From contig NZ_JBFRBH010000001.1 of the NCBI RefSeq assembly GCF_040932485.1, positions 62,001 through 126,000 on the forward strand: a DNA stretch of 64,000 nucleotides, written 5' to 3'. This document shows, in pieces, positions 18,417 through 26,473 of this stretch. The position numbers were made by a program, and so were the translations under genes. Origin of the DNA: Gymnodinialimonas sp. 202GB13-11. GTDB lineage: Bacteria; Pseudomonadota; Alphaproteobacteria; Rhodobacterales; Rhodobacteraceae. The stretch's first letter is position 1; the number at the start of each line of letters is the position of its first letter. The notes beneath the pieces are model-generated. The model had not been told where the DNA came from and ran no database searches. It saw nothing but the letters and a program-made list of their open reading frames with translations.

Positions 18417-18962
18417 ATGATCCGCTCAACCCTGACCGCAGCCAGCCTTCTCGCAACTCCTGCTTCGGCTGACATCGCAGGCGACCCTGTCACTGCAGAA
18501 ACCTTACTGGACCGGGCCGAAATGATCCGCATTGCGGACGCCATCGACGCCGCTGTCGATGCACAGGACTGGCTCGCCGCCCGCGCTCTGTTCACTGACG
18601 AAATCTACGTCGACTTCACGTCGTTGGTGGGCGGGGAGCCCGCGACAATCCCTGCCGATGGCTTGATCGCCGGCTGGTCAGCAAATCTGACGGGTGAGAA
18701 GTCGAGCTTCCACCTGCGCGGCAACCATCGCATTACGTTTGACGGCCCCGACGCAGCTCTGATGCAAAGCCACGGCTATGCCTGGAACCAGATGCCGTCA
18801 GGCGCGCTGGAGGAGAACGGCAGCAATCCGATTTGGGAAGTCTGGGGCACCTATACCCACAGTTTCACGCGCACGTCAGAGGGCTGGCTTGTCTCCGGCA
18901 TGAGCTTCACCGCCACGGCTGAGCGCGGAAATGACTACGTCCGCAACACGCCAGGCAGCTGA
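18417..18962 (+). CDS. Exported NTF2-like/SnoaL-like protein
   Basis: 181 aa with a short signal peptide (MIRSTLTAASLLATPASA) followed by a SnoaL_4-type cone fold (ADAIDAAVDAQDWLAARALF, ending in EGWLVSGMSF). Members may be small hydrolases, isomerases or binding proteins. It lies between an exported hydrolase and two SDRs on the same strand, so it probably works in the same periplasm-to-cytoplasm pathway. No catalytic residues can be assigned. Confidence 0.78.
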   Translation: MIRSTLTAASLLATPASADIAGDPVTAETLLDRAEMIRIADAIDAAVDAQDWLAARALFTDEIYVDFTSLVGGEPATIPADGLIAGWSANLTGEKSSFHLRGNHRITFDGPDAALMQSHGYAWNQMPSGALEENGSNPIWEVWGTYTHSFTRTSEGWLVSGMSFTATAERGNDYVRNTPGS

Positions 18963-19034
18963 TCGGCACAGGACGCGGGCGCGCCAGCCGCGCCCGCCTC
19001 TTTCCAACTAAATTCAAGATGAAGGAACAGACAC

Positions 19035-19940
19035 ATGGCACACACATGGTTCATAACTGGCGCGTCCTCCGGCTTCGGAGCCGCCTTCGCCCACCACGCG
19101 CTGTCCCAAGGCCACAACGTCGTGGTCACGGCTCGCCGCCTCGGCAAGCTTCAGCAGATCGCGGCCCTCGCGCCTGACAGGGTCTTGGCGCACACAATGG
19201 ACGTCACGGACACCGCGCAGATCATTAAAGCGATCAAGGCTGCGGAAGACAGGTTTGGCGGTATCGATGTGCTGGTCAACAATGCGGGCTACGGCATTGT
19301 CGGCGCAGTCGAGGAAACGCCGAAGGCCGAGCTGCGCGCGATGATGGAGACAAACTTCTTCGGCGCGGTCGCAGTCACACAAGCCGCATTACCAATGATG
19401 CGAAAGCGGCGCAAAGGCGCCATTGTGATGATGTCGTCGCTTGGTGGGCAATTGTCCTTCGGTGGCTTCGGGCCTAACTCTGCAACCAAGTTTGCGCTGG
19501 AAGGCATGACTGAGGCTCTGTCCCAGGAAATCGCGCCCTTCGGTCTGAAGGCGATGATCGTTGAGCCGGGCGCGTTCCGGACCGAATTCGCCGATACCGC
19601 TCTGCGCCACATGCCCAAGATCGACGCCTATGACGAGATCGTCGGCGGCACGCGGGACTTCGCCCGCGGCATGCACGGCACCCAGGCCGGTGATCCCGCG
19701 AAAGCCGCCGCCGCGATTGAGACGGCACTCAACAGCCAGACCACGCCGATGCGCCTGGCCCTGGGCGACGATGCGGTGGACGCAATCCGCGACCATGGTG
19801 AAGCCCTGCTGGCTGAGTTGACCCAGTGGGAGCCGTCGCCCGTGCGGTCAACCACGCCGATGCCGTGCAAAGCGCCGCGTAAACTGTCCGGGTGGCCCCA
19901 TTTTGGGGGCCACCCATCACTCGATACTCAAAGGAGATGA
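19035..19940 (+). CDS. SDR-family protein with catalytic Tyr replaced by Asn
   Basis: 301 aa cytoplasmic SDR close to the 17beta-HSD-like group. The cofactor motif TGASSGFG (residues 8-15), NNAG (82-85) and the Ser of MMSS are present. The active-site stretch reads FGPNSATKFALEG, so Asn148 stands where Tyr of YxxxK is expected, with Lys152 retained. The codon is aac, one base from tac. It may be catalytically crippled or a regulatory or binding SDR. The stop overlaps a possible start of the next SDR. Confidence 0.87.
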   Translation: MAHTWFITGASSGFGAAFAHHALSQGHNVVVTARRLGKLQQIAALAPDRVLAHTMDVTDTAQIIKAIKAAEDRFGGIDVLVNNAGYGIVGAVEETPKAELRAMMETNFFGAVAVTQAALPMMRKRRKGAIVMMSSLGGQLSFGGFGPNSATKFALEGMTEALSQEIAPFGLKAMIVEPGAFRTEFADTALRHMPKIDAYDEIVGGTRDFARGMHGTQAGDPAKAAAAIETALNSQTTPMRLALGDDAVDAIRDHGEALLAELTQWEPSPVRSTTPMPCKAPRKLSGWPHFGGHPSLDTQRR

Positions 19941-19942
19941 CC

Positions 19943-20632
19943 ATGACCCGTCCCCGTCTCGCCCTGATCACCGGCGCAAATCGTGGCATTGGCCGCGAAG
20001 TGGCTCGGCAATTGTCTCAGGATCACGGCCTGCACGTTCTGCTCGGCTCGCGTGACCTCAACAAAGGAACGAAGGCTGCGCGCGGGCTTTCCAACGCCAG
20101 CGCCATCGAATTGGACGTGGCCGACCCCACATCCGTGGCGCGTGCATTCGAGCAGATCCGACAAGATTTCGGGCATCTCGATGTGTTGGTGAACAACGCA
20201 GGCGTCGACTACGACACCAATCAACGCGCCAGCACCGCCGATCTTGCCCGCGTTCGGCGCGCCTTCGACACTAACCTCTTCGGCGCGTGGGAGGTGGCGA
20301 TTGCCGCCGCACCTCTGCTGAAAAAGGGCACGTCTCCCCGTATTGTCAATGTGTCCTCCGGCGCAGGGGCGCTGACCGGCATGGGTGGGGGAATGCCTGG
20401 CTACGGCATCTCAAAGGCGGCGCTCAACGCGCTGACGATCAAGCTGGCCGCAGAGTTGCAAAGCGACGGCGTCCTTGTGAACGCCGTCTGCCCCGGTTGG
20501 GTCGCCACAGACATGGGCGGCGGAGGAAGACCGATCCCGGAAGGCGCGGCTGGCGTGACATGGGCGGCAACCCTGCCTGATAACGGCCCGACGGGTGGAT
20601 TTTTCCGAGACGCGCGTCCAATCGACTGGTGA
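19943..20632 (+). CDS. SDR-family NAD(P)-dependent oxidoreductase
   Basis: 229 aa SDR with TGANRGIG (residues 10-17), NNAG (84-87), Ser139, Tyr154 and Lys158 (YGISK). It resembles carbonyl-reductase-like SDRs. AAGGAG at 19931-19936 favours ATG 19943; the ATG at 19937 sits directly against it but overlaps the previous stop. Unlike its neighbour it keeps the full catalytic set, so it may provide the active subunit of a pair. Confidence 0.9.
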   Translation: MTRPRLALITGANRGIGREVARQLSQDHGLHVLLGSRDLNKGTKAARGLSNASAIELDVADPTSVARAFEQIRQDFGHLDVLVNNAGVDYDTNQRASTADLARVRRAFDTNLFGAWEVAIAAAPLLKKGTSPRIVNVSSGAGALTGMGGGMPGYGISKAALNALTIKLAAELQSDGVLVNAVCPGWVATDMGGGGRPIPEGAAGVTWAATLPDNGPTGGFFRDARPIDW

Positions 20633-20902
20633 GAAAACGGCAGAGTATTGGATCGCCGAATGTGTGAATATTCGAGGCCGGACAAAAACTTTTACCAGCA
20701 GGTCAGCCTAAAGCGACGGTTCGGGAGATCACGGTTAAGCCGCCGCTTAAGCTCGCAAAAAAGTATCTTTGCTGTGAATACTCAACAGCAGATTTCTTTC
20801 AGAACACTCTACCAATGATGAGCCCTAATCAAGGTAGCGCTGCGCTAAACTACCTTGCCAATTTTTCACACTCTTTTGGCTTTTTCTTTTCGAGAAGATA
20901 TT

Positions 20903-20920
20903 ATTGACTCTTGGGTCAAT
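20903..20920. promoter_or_regulatory. Probable operator of the adjacent TetR gene
   Basis: Inverted repeat ATTGAC-N6-GTCAAT about 40 bp upstream of the TetR start at 20961. It is AT-rich and well placed for autoregulation. It differs from the TAATGACAT operators near 22.8 and 28.9 kb, so this regulator probably has a separate target. Confidence 0.5.
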
Positions 20921-20960
20921 AAAGAGTTAGGAGTTCGTATTACTGTTCCATGGAGCACCC

Positions 20961-21566
20961 ATGCCAACTGTCAGAAAACGCAGAAAAGACCACAGGCCGG
21001 CTGAGATTACGCGTGCTGCGATAGAAGCCTTCGCCGACAAGGGATACATCGGCACCAAAGTGACGGATGTGGCCCATCGCGCTAACGTTTCAAAAGGGAC
21101 AGTCTATCATTACTTCGGCGACAAAAATGCCCTATTCCGAGCGGCATTTCACACCTGTTTCGTCGACAGCCTCCAACCTGTCACGCTGCCTCCCATTGAC
21201 GGTAGTGCCAACATGACATCCTTGCTGGAATACCTTCTGCGGGAGGCCTTTCTTGGCCTGCAAGGGTCTGAAGCTTCTAGCCTGCTCAAGGTAATCCTGA
21301 TTGAGGGTGATCGGTTTCCTGACCTTGTCTTGCAATGTCAGAGCGATCTTCTCAACAAGATCGAAGCCCCTCTCATGCAACTGATAGATGCGGGCATTTT
21401 GTCGGGCGAGTTTGGACCAGGTGCCTATCGTGACATGCCGTCGATCATGCTGCTGCCGGGGGTTATGTTGTCCTTGCTCGGTCATTTCTTCTCGGACGAC
21501 CGAGACATCGATGTCTTCGACGCGTTCCTGGATTTGATCATAAACGGCCTCTTAAAACGACCCTAG
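20961..21566 (+). CDS. TetR/AcrR-family transcriptional regulator
   Basis: 201 aa. The N-terminal helix-turn-helix contains TKVTDVAHRANVSKGTVYHYF, and the all-helical ligand domain includes LLKVILIEGDRFPDLV. It is related to the TetR protein at 28945, which shares the RRKD-RP-EI N-terminus and the LLK-I-IAEG motif. Three same-strand genes follow it closely. It probably controls the small secreted protein and the desaturase genes. Confidence 0.92.
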   Translation: MPTVRKRRKDHRPAEITRAAIEAFADKGYIGTKVTDVAHRANVSKGTVYHYFGDKNALFRAAFHTCFVDSLQPVTLPPIDGSANMTSLLEYLLREAFLGLQGSEASSLLKVILIEGDRFPDLVLQCQSDLLNKIEAPLMQLIDAGILSGEFGPGAYRDMPSIMLLPGVMLSLLGHFFSDDRDIDVFDAFLDLIINGLLKRP

Positions 21567-21596
21567 TAGCTGGGTCCCGAAAACGGAGCACTTGAA

Positions 21597-21932
21597 ATGA
21601 CTGTTTTGAAACACCGCCCCAGGGCGCTGGTCCTTTGCTGCCTCATGGCTACGACGACCGCGATCGCCGAAAGCCCTGCTAGTCAGCTTGTCACTGGTGA
21701 ATTCTGGAGCGCAACGCTCAATCGAGGTCAGCAGGTCCGGTTAAAGTTCAATGCGGACGGCACAATTGATGTTCGCGCGTTGTTTGCGCCGCGCCTGACT
21801 TGGACTGCGACCGATGATGGACTTTGCCTGACGGGCGGGCCGGGTGGGACAATGTGTGCAACGCTCTTTCCAACCGAGACCGGTTTTATTGGTCTGGATG
21901 GCGAAACCCTGATCTTACGACTCGATAGATAG
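21597..21932 (+). CDS. Small secreted protein of unknown function
   Basis: 111 aa with a signal peptide cut near AIAES and a short beta-rich domain. It carries the pattern W-x3-DDGLCLTGGPGG-x-MCATL, then DGETLILRL. The protein at 25387-25740 shows the same pattern (GDALCVT, GRECLTI, DGGVLTLVR), so the two form a small family with a likely Cys pair. The stop lies 9 bp before the desaturase gene, with a shared ribosome binding site region. The function is not known. Confidence 0.75.
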   Translation: MTVLKHRPRALVLCCLMATTTAIAESPASQLVTGEFWSATLNRGQQVRLKFNADGTIDVRALFAPRLTWTATDDGLCLTGGPGGTMCATLFPTETGFIGLDGETLILRLDR

Positions 21933-21941
21933 GAGCCCAAC

Positions 21942-22742
21942 ATGTTGGACGTCCTCGCGCTTTTCGCGCAAAGTTACATAACCGCCATCATGACGACGGG
22001 GCTTGCATGTGTCCTTGCGTACTTACTGTTTTGGAAGGCCCTGTCTCAAAGGCTGGTTCATTGGCGCATCCAATTGAACCGGCGAGCCGACAGCAAGCAA
22101 ATCAAACGAGAGCTGAAGAATTCGCTCTTTGTCTTCGCGGTTTCAGCATGCTTCAGCGTTTTTGTAATATCATTGGGCAGCCTTGGTCTAACCAACATAT
22201 ATTTCAATTTGAACGACTATCCGATTTGGGTCGGCTTGCTCGGGTTCCCGCTGCTGCTTATCATAGATGATACATGGTTTTACTGGGTTCATCGCGCTTT
22301 GCACCATCCCAAAATCTACCGCCATGTTCACCATGAGCATCACCGCAGCCTCGATGTAAATCCGATCACATCAATCTCGTTTCACTGGATTGAGCCGCTT
22401 TTGTTGACGGCTTGGGTCCTGCCAGCCGCGATGTTTCTTCCGCTTTGGGCACCCGCACTTCTTCTTCTTCAGTTGTACGGGTTGTTAGACAATATCAAAT
22501 CACATCTGGGGTATGAGATATTCCCGGCGTGGTGGAACAAATCGCCATTGGGGCTTCTCACGTCAAGCACATACCACAATCTTCACCATACGAAGTTCAA
22601 AGGCAACTACGGTGTCCACTTCCGCTTCTGGGACAGGCTGATGGGCACAGAGCTCAAGGTTTACGATGAAGTTTTCGATGAAATCCAGAGCCGCAAGGCA
22701 GCGGGCGGCATGACCCAAGCAAAAAAGGATCAAATCACGTAA
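21942..22742 (+). CDS. Sterol desaturase / fatty acid hydroxylase family membrane protein
   Basis: 266 aa integral membrane di-iron enzyme family. Several membrane segments occupy the first ~100 residues. The histidine clusters HRALHHPKIYRHVHHEHHRS and YHNLHHTKFKGNYG provide the metal ligands. Family members hydroxylate or desaturate sterols, fatty acids or other lipids. AGGAG precedes the ATG. Its position inside a lipid-type export module suggests it modifies the lipid to be moved. Confidence 0.9.
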   Translation: MLDVLALFAQSYITAIMTTGLACVLAYLLFWKALSQRLVHWRIQLNRRADSKQIKRELKNSLFVFAVSACFSVFVISLGSLGLTNIYFNLNDYPIWVGLLGFPLLLIIDDTWFYWVHRALHHPKIYRHVHHEHHRSLDVNPITSISFHWIEPLLLTAWVLPAAMFLPLWAPALLLLQLYGLLDNIKSHLGYEIFPAWWNKSPLGLLTSSTYHNLHHTKFKGNYGVHFRFWDRLMGTELKVYDEVFDEIQSRKAAGGMTQAKKDQIT

Positions 22743-22788
22743 AGCCGTTGAGCCGTCGAGCGATTGCTTTCTCCTTCCCGCAGCTCTT

Positions 22789-22838
22789 GCGCTCCCCCCG
22801 CACTAATGACATTAATGTCATTAGTGCGGGGGGAGCGC
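22789..22838. repeat. Perfect 50-bp palindrome enclosing a TetR-type operator
   Basis: 25 bases followed by their exact reverse complement. The outer arms are GC-rich (GCGCTCCCCCCGCAC) and the inner part is the TAATGACAT/ATGTCATTA operator. It lies 46 bp after the desaturase stop and 33 bp before the outer-membrane factor start. It could act as operator, transcript hairpin or both. No T-run follows, so it is not a standard terminator. Confidence 0.9.
22804..22823. promoter_or_regulatory. Operator TAATGACAT-TA-ATGTCATTA before the outer-membrane factor
   Basis: 9-bp arms with a 2-bp spacer. The arms are identical to those of the site at 28896-28915 in front of the membrane fusion protein and the second TetR gene. 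It is therefore the likely binding site of the TetR at 28945, linking the separately transcribed outer-membrane factor to the exporter. Confidence 0.75.
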
Positions 22839-22870
22839 CAATTGATTGGCTGGAACTGGAGACATGAACT

Positions 22871-24250
22871 GTGAACTACAAACCGATCAATCTGGTCCTA
22901 CTAGCAGGTTTTCTTGTGTCCGGATGTGCTGTTGTTGGCCCCAACTATGAACCTCCCACAATAGATCTTGCGGCGGAATTCGTCGAAGGATCGTCCGCCT
23001 CCGCTGATCAAACTGCCCACCTTGAATGGTGGTTGCAATTCAACGACCCGTTGCTTACCGAGCTTGTTGAGCGAGGCTTGCAGCAAAACCTCGACATTCA
23101 GGCTGCGATCGAACGCATAAACGCGGCCGCGGCACAGCTTGGTTCGACAGGATTAGCCTCTCAGGCATCCGGCTCACTCACCTCTCAAACGCAACGCACC
23201 GGAGTCGAAGGATTTGAAGCCGACACGGCGTCCTCAACATCGGTCAATTCCAGCTTTGTAATTGATCTATTTGGAGGTATTGCGCGTGAGCAGGAACAGG
23301 CGCTGGCCAATGCAGATGCTGCGCACCTTGATGTGGGGGCGGCGCAACTTGCGTATTTGTCCAGCATGGTCGATCACTATATTTCGGCGCGCTACTATCA
23401 GGAAGCGTTGGAACTAACGCGTCAGAATGTCGCCAGCCAAGCACGCACCCTGTCTATTGTGGAAAGCCAACGAGAACTTGGTGTTACAACTGATCTGAAC
23501 GTGGCCCAAGCGCGTGCGCAACTAGACCAGGCCCGCGCGTCGATCCCGGGTCTAGAGATTGGGTTCCATACTTCGGTTTACCGAATCGCTACCCTTCTCG
23601 CAGAGCCGGCTGCGCCCCTTCTCGGCTCCATGCAATCCGGTGCGCCGCAACCCCACAGCCGGTCAAATACGGGCGCTGGAATTCCCGCAAATCTTCTGCG
23701 CAACCGACCGGATTTGTGGGCCGCTGAGCGGCGGTATGCCTCTGCATTGGCCGCTGTTGGAGTGGCGGAAGCCGCGCTCTACCCTTCGCTTACACTTTCA
23801 GGTTCGGTGACTATTGCGTCGCCAGACAGTTGGTCCTTTGGGCCGTCTATTCAATTGCCCATACTGGGACGTGGGGCTCTGGCGTCTCAACGTGACGTCC
23901 AGATTTCGAACGCGCAACAGGCCGAGATTGAATGGCGAACCCTCGTTCTCGAAGCTGTCGAGGACGTTCAAATCGCTCAAGCAAGCTATCTGCGCCGCCA
24001 GCGCGAGGTGAGCAGCCTTCGCAACGCTGTCGCGTCCAATCGAGTCGTTCTAGACTTGACGCGATCCAGCTTTGAAAGTGGCGATCAGGACGTTCTCGAT
24101 TTGCTCGACACGGAGCGAAACTACGCTGATAGCCGTTTATCACTCGCTGCTGCGGTGCGTGACCTGAGCTCAGCCTGGGTGACGTTGCAGATCGCGTCCG
24201 GTAGGGGCTGGAATACACGTAGACCTGTTTCGGCCGAACCTTCCAATTGA
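22871..24250 (+). CDS. Outer-membrane efflux lipoprotein (TolC/NodT family)
   Basis: 459 aa outer-membrane factor for a tripartite exporter. The start is GTG 22871; the ATG at 22864 is in another frame and soon stops. The N-terminal lipobox LVSGC (Cys19) precedes AVVGPNYEPP, the NodT-family opening. Two OEP repeats follow, with long coiled-coil helices (residues about 60-230 and 270-450). The ABC exporter genes on the opposite strand converge on it and share its operator sequence. Confidence 0.94.
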   Translation: MNYKPINLVLLAGFLVSGCAVVGPNYEPPTIDLAAEFVEGSSASADQTAHLEWWLQFNDPLLTELVERGLQQNLDIQAAIERINAAAAQLGSTGLASQASGSLTSQTQRTGVEGFEADTASSTSVNSSFVIDLFGGIAREQEQALANADAAHLDVGAAQLAYLSSMVDHYISARYYQEALELTRQNVASQARTLSIVESQRELGVTTDLNVAQARAQLDQARASIPGLEIGFHTSVYRIATLLAEPAAPLLGSMQSGAPQPHSRSNTGAGIPANLLRNRPDLWAAERRYASALAAVGVAEAALYPSLTLSGSVTIASPDSWSFGPSIQLPILGRGALASQRDVQISNAQQAEIEWRTLVLEAVEDVQIAQASYLRRQREVSSLRNAVASNRVVLDLTRSSFESGDQDVLDLLDTERNYADSRLSLAAAVRDLSSAWVTLQIASGRGWNTRRPVSAEPSN

Positions 24251-24255
24251 CTGGC

Positions 24256-25380
24256 CTATATCTGCCACAGTGCCTCACTGACCGCTCTGTCATACCCATG
24301 CCTGAACAAAGCCTGCATATAGCTTTGAGAGAACCGCTCGGTTGGATCAAAAATTATGCCGGAGTCCGGATCGACGGCAGTGTAGGACAACGTCAGCCGA
24401 CTTGTCCTTGCAAAGAGTTGCGCAGTTGCAAGGCCGTTTGCAGCACTTGATCTGACCATCGTGGTCAGCGCCTGTTGTGAGATGCCAAGCACAGTGCGTG
24501 GGACAGCTTGCGGCCGTGGATCAATAGTGTTGTTGATTACGATATACAAATGACCATTGCCGTCGGTAATCGTAGACCGGTCAAATGCAGCCTCTGGAAC
24601 CGCCAGAAACTGCATATGCAGTCCGCCATCCACATGGGTTTCCGAAACCGTTTGACCGCCATGCTGATACCGGAGCGTAACCGGGGGAAAGAGACCTGGC
24701 AATGCGGACGATGCCGCCATGATTGCGCGAAACAACGTGGTATTTCCTGCCACAGCGATCCGGCCCATATTCCAGACAATCGCTCTGCCCTGATCCAGAT
24801 TTGATGTAACAATGAAAAGCCGGGCGCCAGAGCGATGGCGTTCGGCAATAGCTGAAAGAAGCTGGGGTGTCACGTAGATGTCGAGCAACGCCAGAAATCC
24901 ATCGGTGTTGAATAGTGAATTGCCAAGCAATCCACGTAGCCCGCGCAGAGTAAGCACGTCGTCGCCGTCGAATTGAGTGAATACCTCCTCCAGATCACGG
25001 TCATATGCAGAACCAGCGAAGGCAAATGGCGCGATCAACGCCCCGGCCGATATCCCGGTAACAAGGTCAAATTCGGGCCGTGAGCCGAATTGTGTCCAAC
25101 CCACCAGTGCGCCCGCGCCGAAAGCGCCATCCTCGCCACCGCTCGACAACGCCAGAATTTTCGGACGGGCCGACATGTGCGCGACGGATAGATGATGTCG
25201 CCAAACGTCCGCCTCGGCATCCGCACGAAATCTGATCTGTCCAAGCGCAGTGCTGTTCGGAGGATCAATTAGCAGAAGATCGTCCGGCACAGCTCCGGAG
25301 CATCCGGTTACGCAAAGGCATGCGGTAACTCCCGTCAAGAACCGTCGACGGTTCGAGCTGTCGGCGGCAGAATATACCAC
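24256..25380 (-). CDS. Patatin-like phospholipase, Tat-type lipoprotein
   Basis: 374 aa. GTG 25380 opens a signal with twin arginines (SNRRRFLTG, residues 9-17) and a lipobox ending at Cys27 (CVTGC), so it should be an exported lipoprotein. The patatin fold shows the Gly-rich oxyanion loop SSGGEDGAFGAG (79-90), nucleophile elbow GISAG (Ser111) and the dyad Asp in HVDGGL. Lipid acyl hydrolase activity is expected. It is the last gene of the exporter operon. Confidence 0.9.
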   Translation of the reverse strand: MVYSAADSSNRRRFLTGVTACLCVTGCSGAVPDDLLLIDPPNSTALGQIRFRADAEADVWRHHLSVAHMSARPKILALSSGGEDGAFGAGALVGWTQFGSRPEFDLVTGISAGALIAPFAFAGSAYDRDLEEVFTQFDGDDVLTLRGLRGLLGNSLFNTDGFLALLDIYVTPQLLSAIAERHRSGARLFIVTSNLDQGRAIVWNMGRIAVAGNTTLFRAIMAASSALPGLFPPVTLRYQHGGQTVSETHVDGGLHMQFLAVPEAAFDRSTITDGNGHLYIVINNTIDPRPQAVPRTVLGISQQALTTMVRSSAANGLATAQLFARTSRLTLSYTAVDPDSGIIFDPTERFSQSYMQALFRHGYDRAVSEALWQI

Positions 25381-25386
25381 GGCGAC

Positions 25387-25740
25387 TTACCTCACCAAAG
25401 TCAGCACGCCCCCGTCGGAAGTCCGATATCTTCCACCTCCGATGCTCTCGATCGTAAGACATTCGCGTCCTGCTCGTGGGCCGGATAGCATAGTGACGCA
25501 CAAGGCATCGCCCTCGGTTTCCCAGCTACCTTCTCCATTCATCAAGGCTGACTCGAAGCGAACAAGTCCGGACGCCATGTACGTCACTCGGACATTCATT
25601 CCCATCCTGCGGATTTGAAACGTTTCATTGCTGAAGGCAGCGTGAATTTCGTCACCCGAAAGGGTGCCTGCTTGTGCAGACAGATTGCAGCCCAATACAA
25701 TACAGACCGCCAATGTGGTTGATTTGATGGCATCTTTCAT
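25387..25740 (-). CDS. Small secreted protein, related to the one at 21597
   Basis: 117 aa from ATG 25740, with GGAG about 8 bp before it; the signal peptide ends near AQAG. The mature part is beta-rich with SWETEGDALCVT, a second Cys in GRECL and a DGGVLTLV ending, matching the 111-aa protein at 21597. It lies one base after the ABC ATPase stop and 6 bp before the patatin gene, firmly inside the operon. It may be a periplasmic accessory protein; the function is unknown. Confidence 0.78.
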   Translation of the reverse strand: MKDAIKSTTLAVCIVLGCNLSAQAGTLSGDEIHAAFSNETFQIRRMGMNVRVTYMASGLVRFESALMNGEGSWETEGDALCVTMLSGPRAGRECLTIESIGGGRYRTSDGGVLTLVR

Positions 25741-25741
25741 C

Positions 25742-26473
25742 TCAAGTCTCCTGTTGTTTGACAACACGCAGCGGCTCGGGGGTTGGTGTGACGTCTTTGA
25801 TCACCCGCCCTTCTTCGAGAGTGATGATCCGATCTGCGAGTTCAAGAATACGGTTGTCGTGGGTTACCATTACGGTCGTCGTGCCCCGACTCGTTCCAAG
25901 CGCTTTCAGCATCTCGACGACAGTCTTCCCGGAGTCCTTGTCGAGGGCAGCTGTTGGCTCATCCGCAAAGATAACCTCCGGGTTGGAAACGAGCGCTCTC
26001 GCGACCGCTACACGTTGCTTCTGGCCGCCTGATAGGGATCCCGGCAAATAATCCAGACGATCCGCAAGGCCAAGTGTTCCTAAAAGGTGATGGGCCGCTG
26101 CCTTTTGCTTTTTCGGATCGCCCTTGCCGTGGACTTGCAACCCCATCAGAACATTCTGTGTCGCTGTTAGACTTTCGTGCAAGTTGTGCGCCTGAAAAAT
26201 GAAGCCCAACCTGCGCCGTGCAGCGACCTGTTGAGCATTGCTCGCTCCGTTCAATTCGGTGTCCAACAAGCGAACACTGCCTTCTTGGACGTCCCTGAGA
26301 CACCCCATCAGTGTCAGCACGGTTGTCTTTCCAGATCCTGACGGCCCCATCAGGATCGTTAGCTTGCCGCGCTCGATCTCAAGACTCACATCCCAGATCG
26401 CCTGTTTGCGCGCCTCACCTGTTCCAAAAAAGTGATTGAGGCCTTGAACGCTGATCGCAATACTCTCGGCCAT
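25742..26473 (-). CDS. ABC exporter ATP-binding protein, DevA/MacB-like
   Basis: 243 aa ATPase with Walker A GPSGSGKT (43-50), signature LSGGQKQRVAVARAL and Walker B VIFADEPTAALD. The opening ISVQGLNHFFGTGEARKQ and HNLHESLTATQNV closely follow the DevA family, whose cyanobacterial members energise glycolipid export. ATG 26473 overlaps the permease stop by one base. It works with the FtsX-like permease and the membrane fusion protein. Confidence 0.94.
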   Translation of the reverse strand: MAESIAISVQGLNHFFGTGEARKQAIWDVSLEIERGKLTILMGPSGSGKTTVLTLMGCLRDVQEGSVRLLDTELNGASNAQQVAARRRLGFIFQAHNLHESLTATQNVLMGLQVHGKGDPKKQKAAAHHLLGTLGLADRLDYLPGSLSGGQKQRVAVARALVSNPEVIFADEPTAALDKDSGKTVVEMLKALGTSRGTTTVMVTHDNRILELADRIITLEEGRVIKDVTPTPEPLRVVKQQET

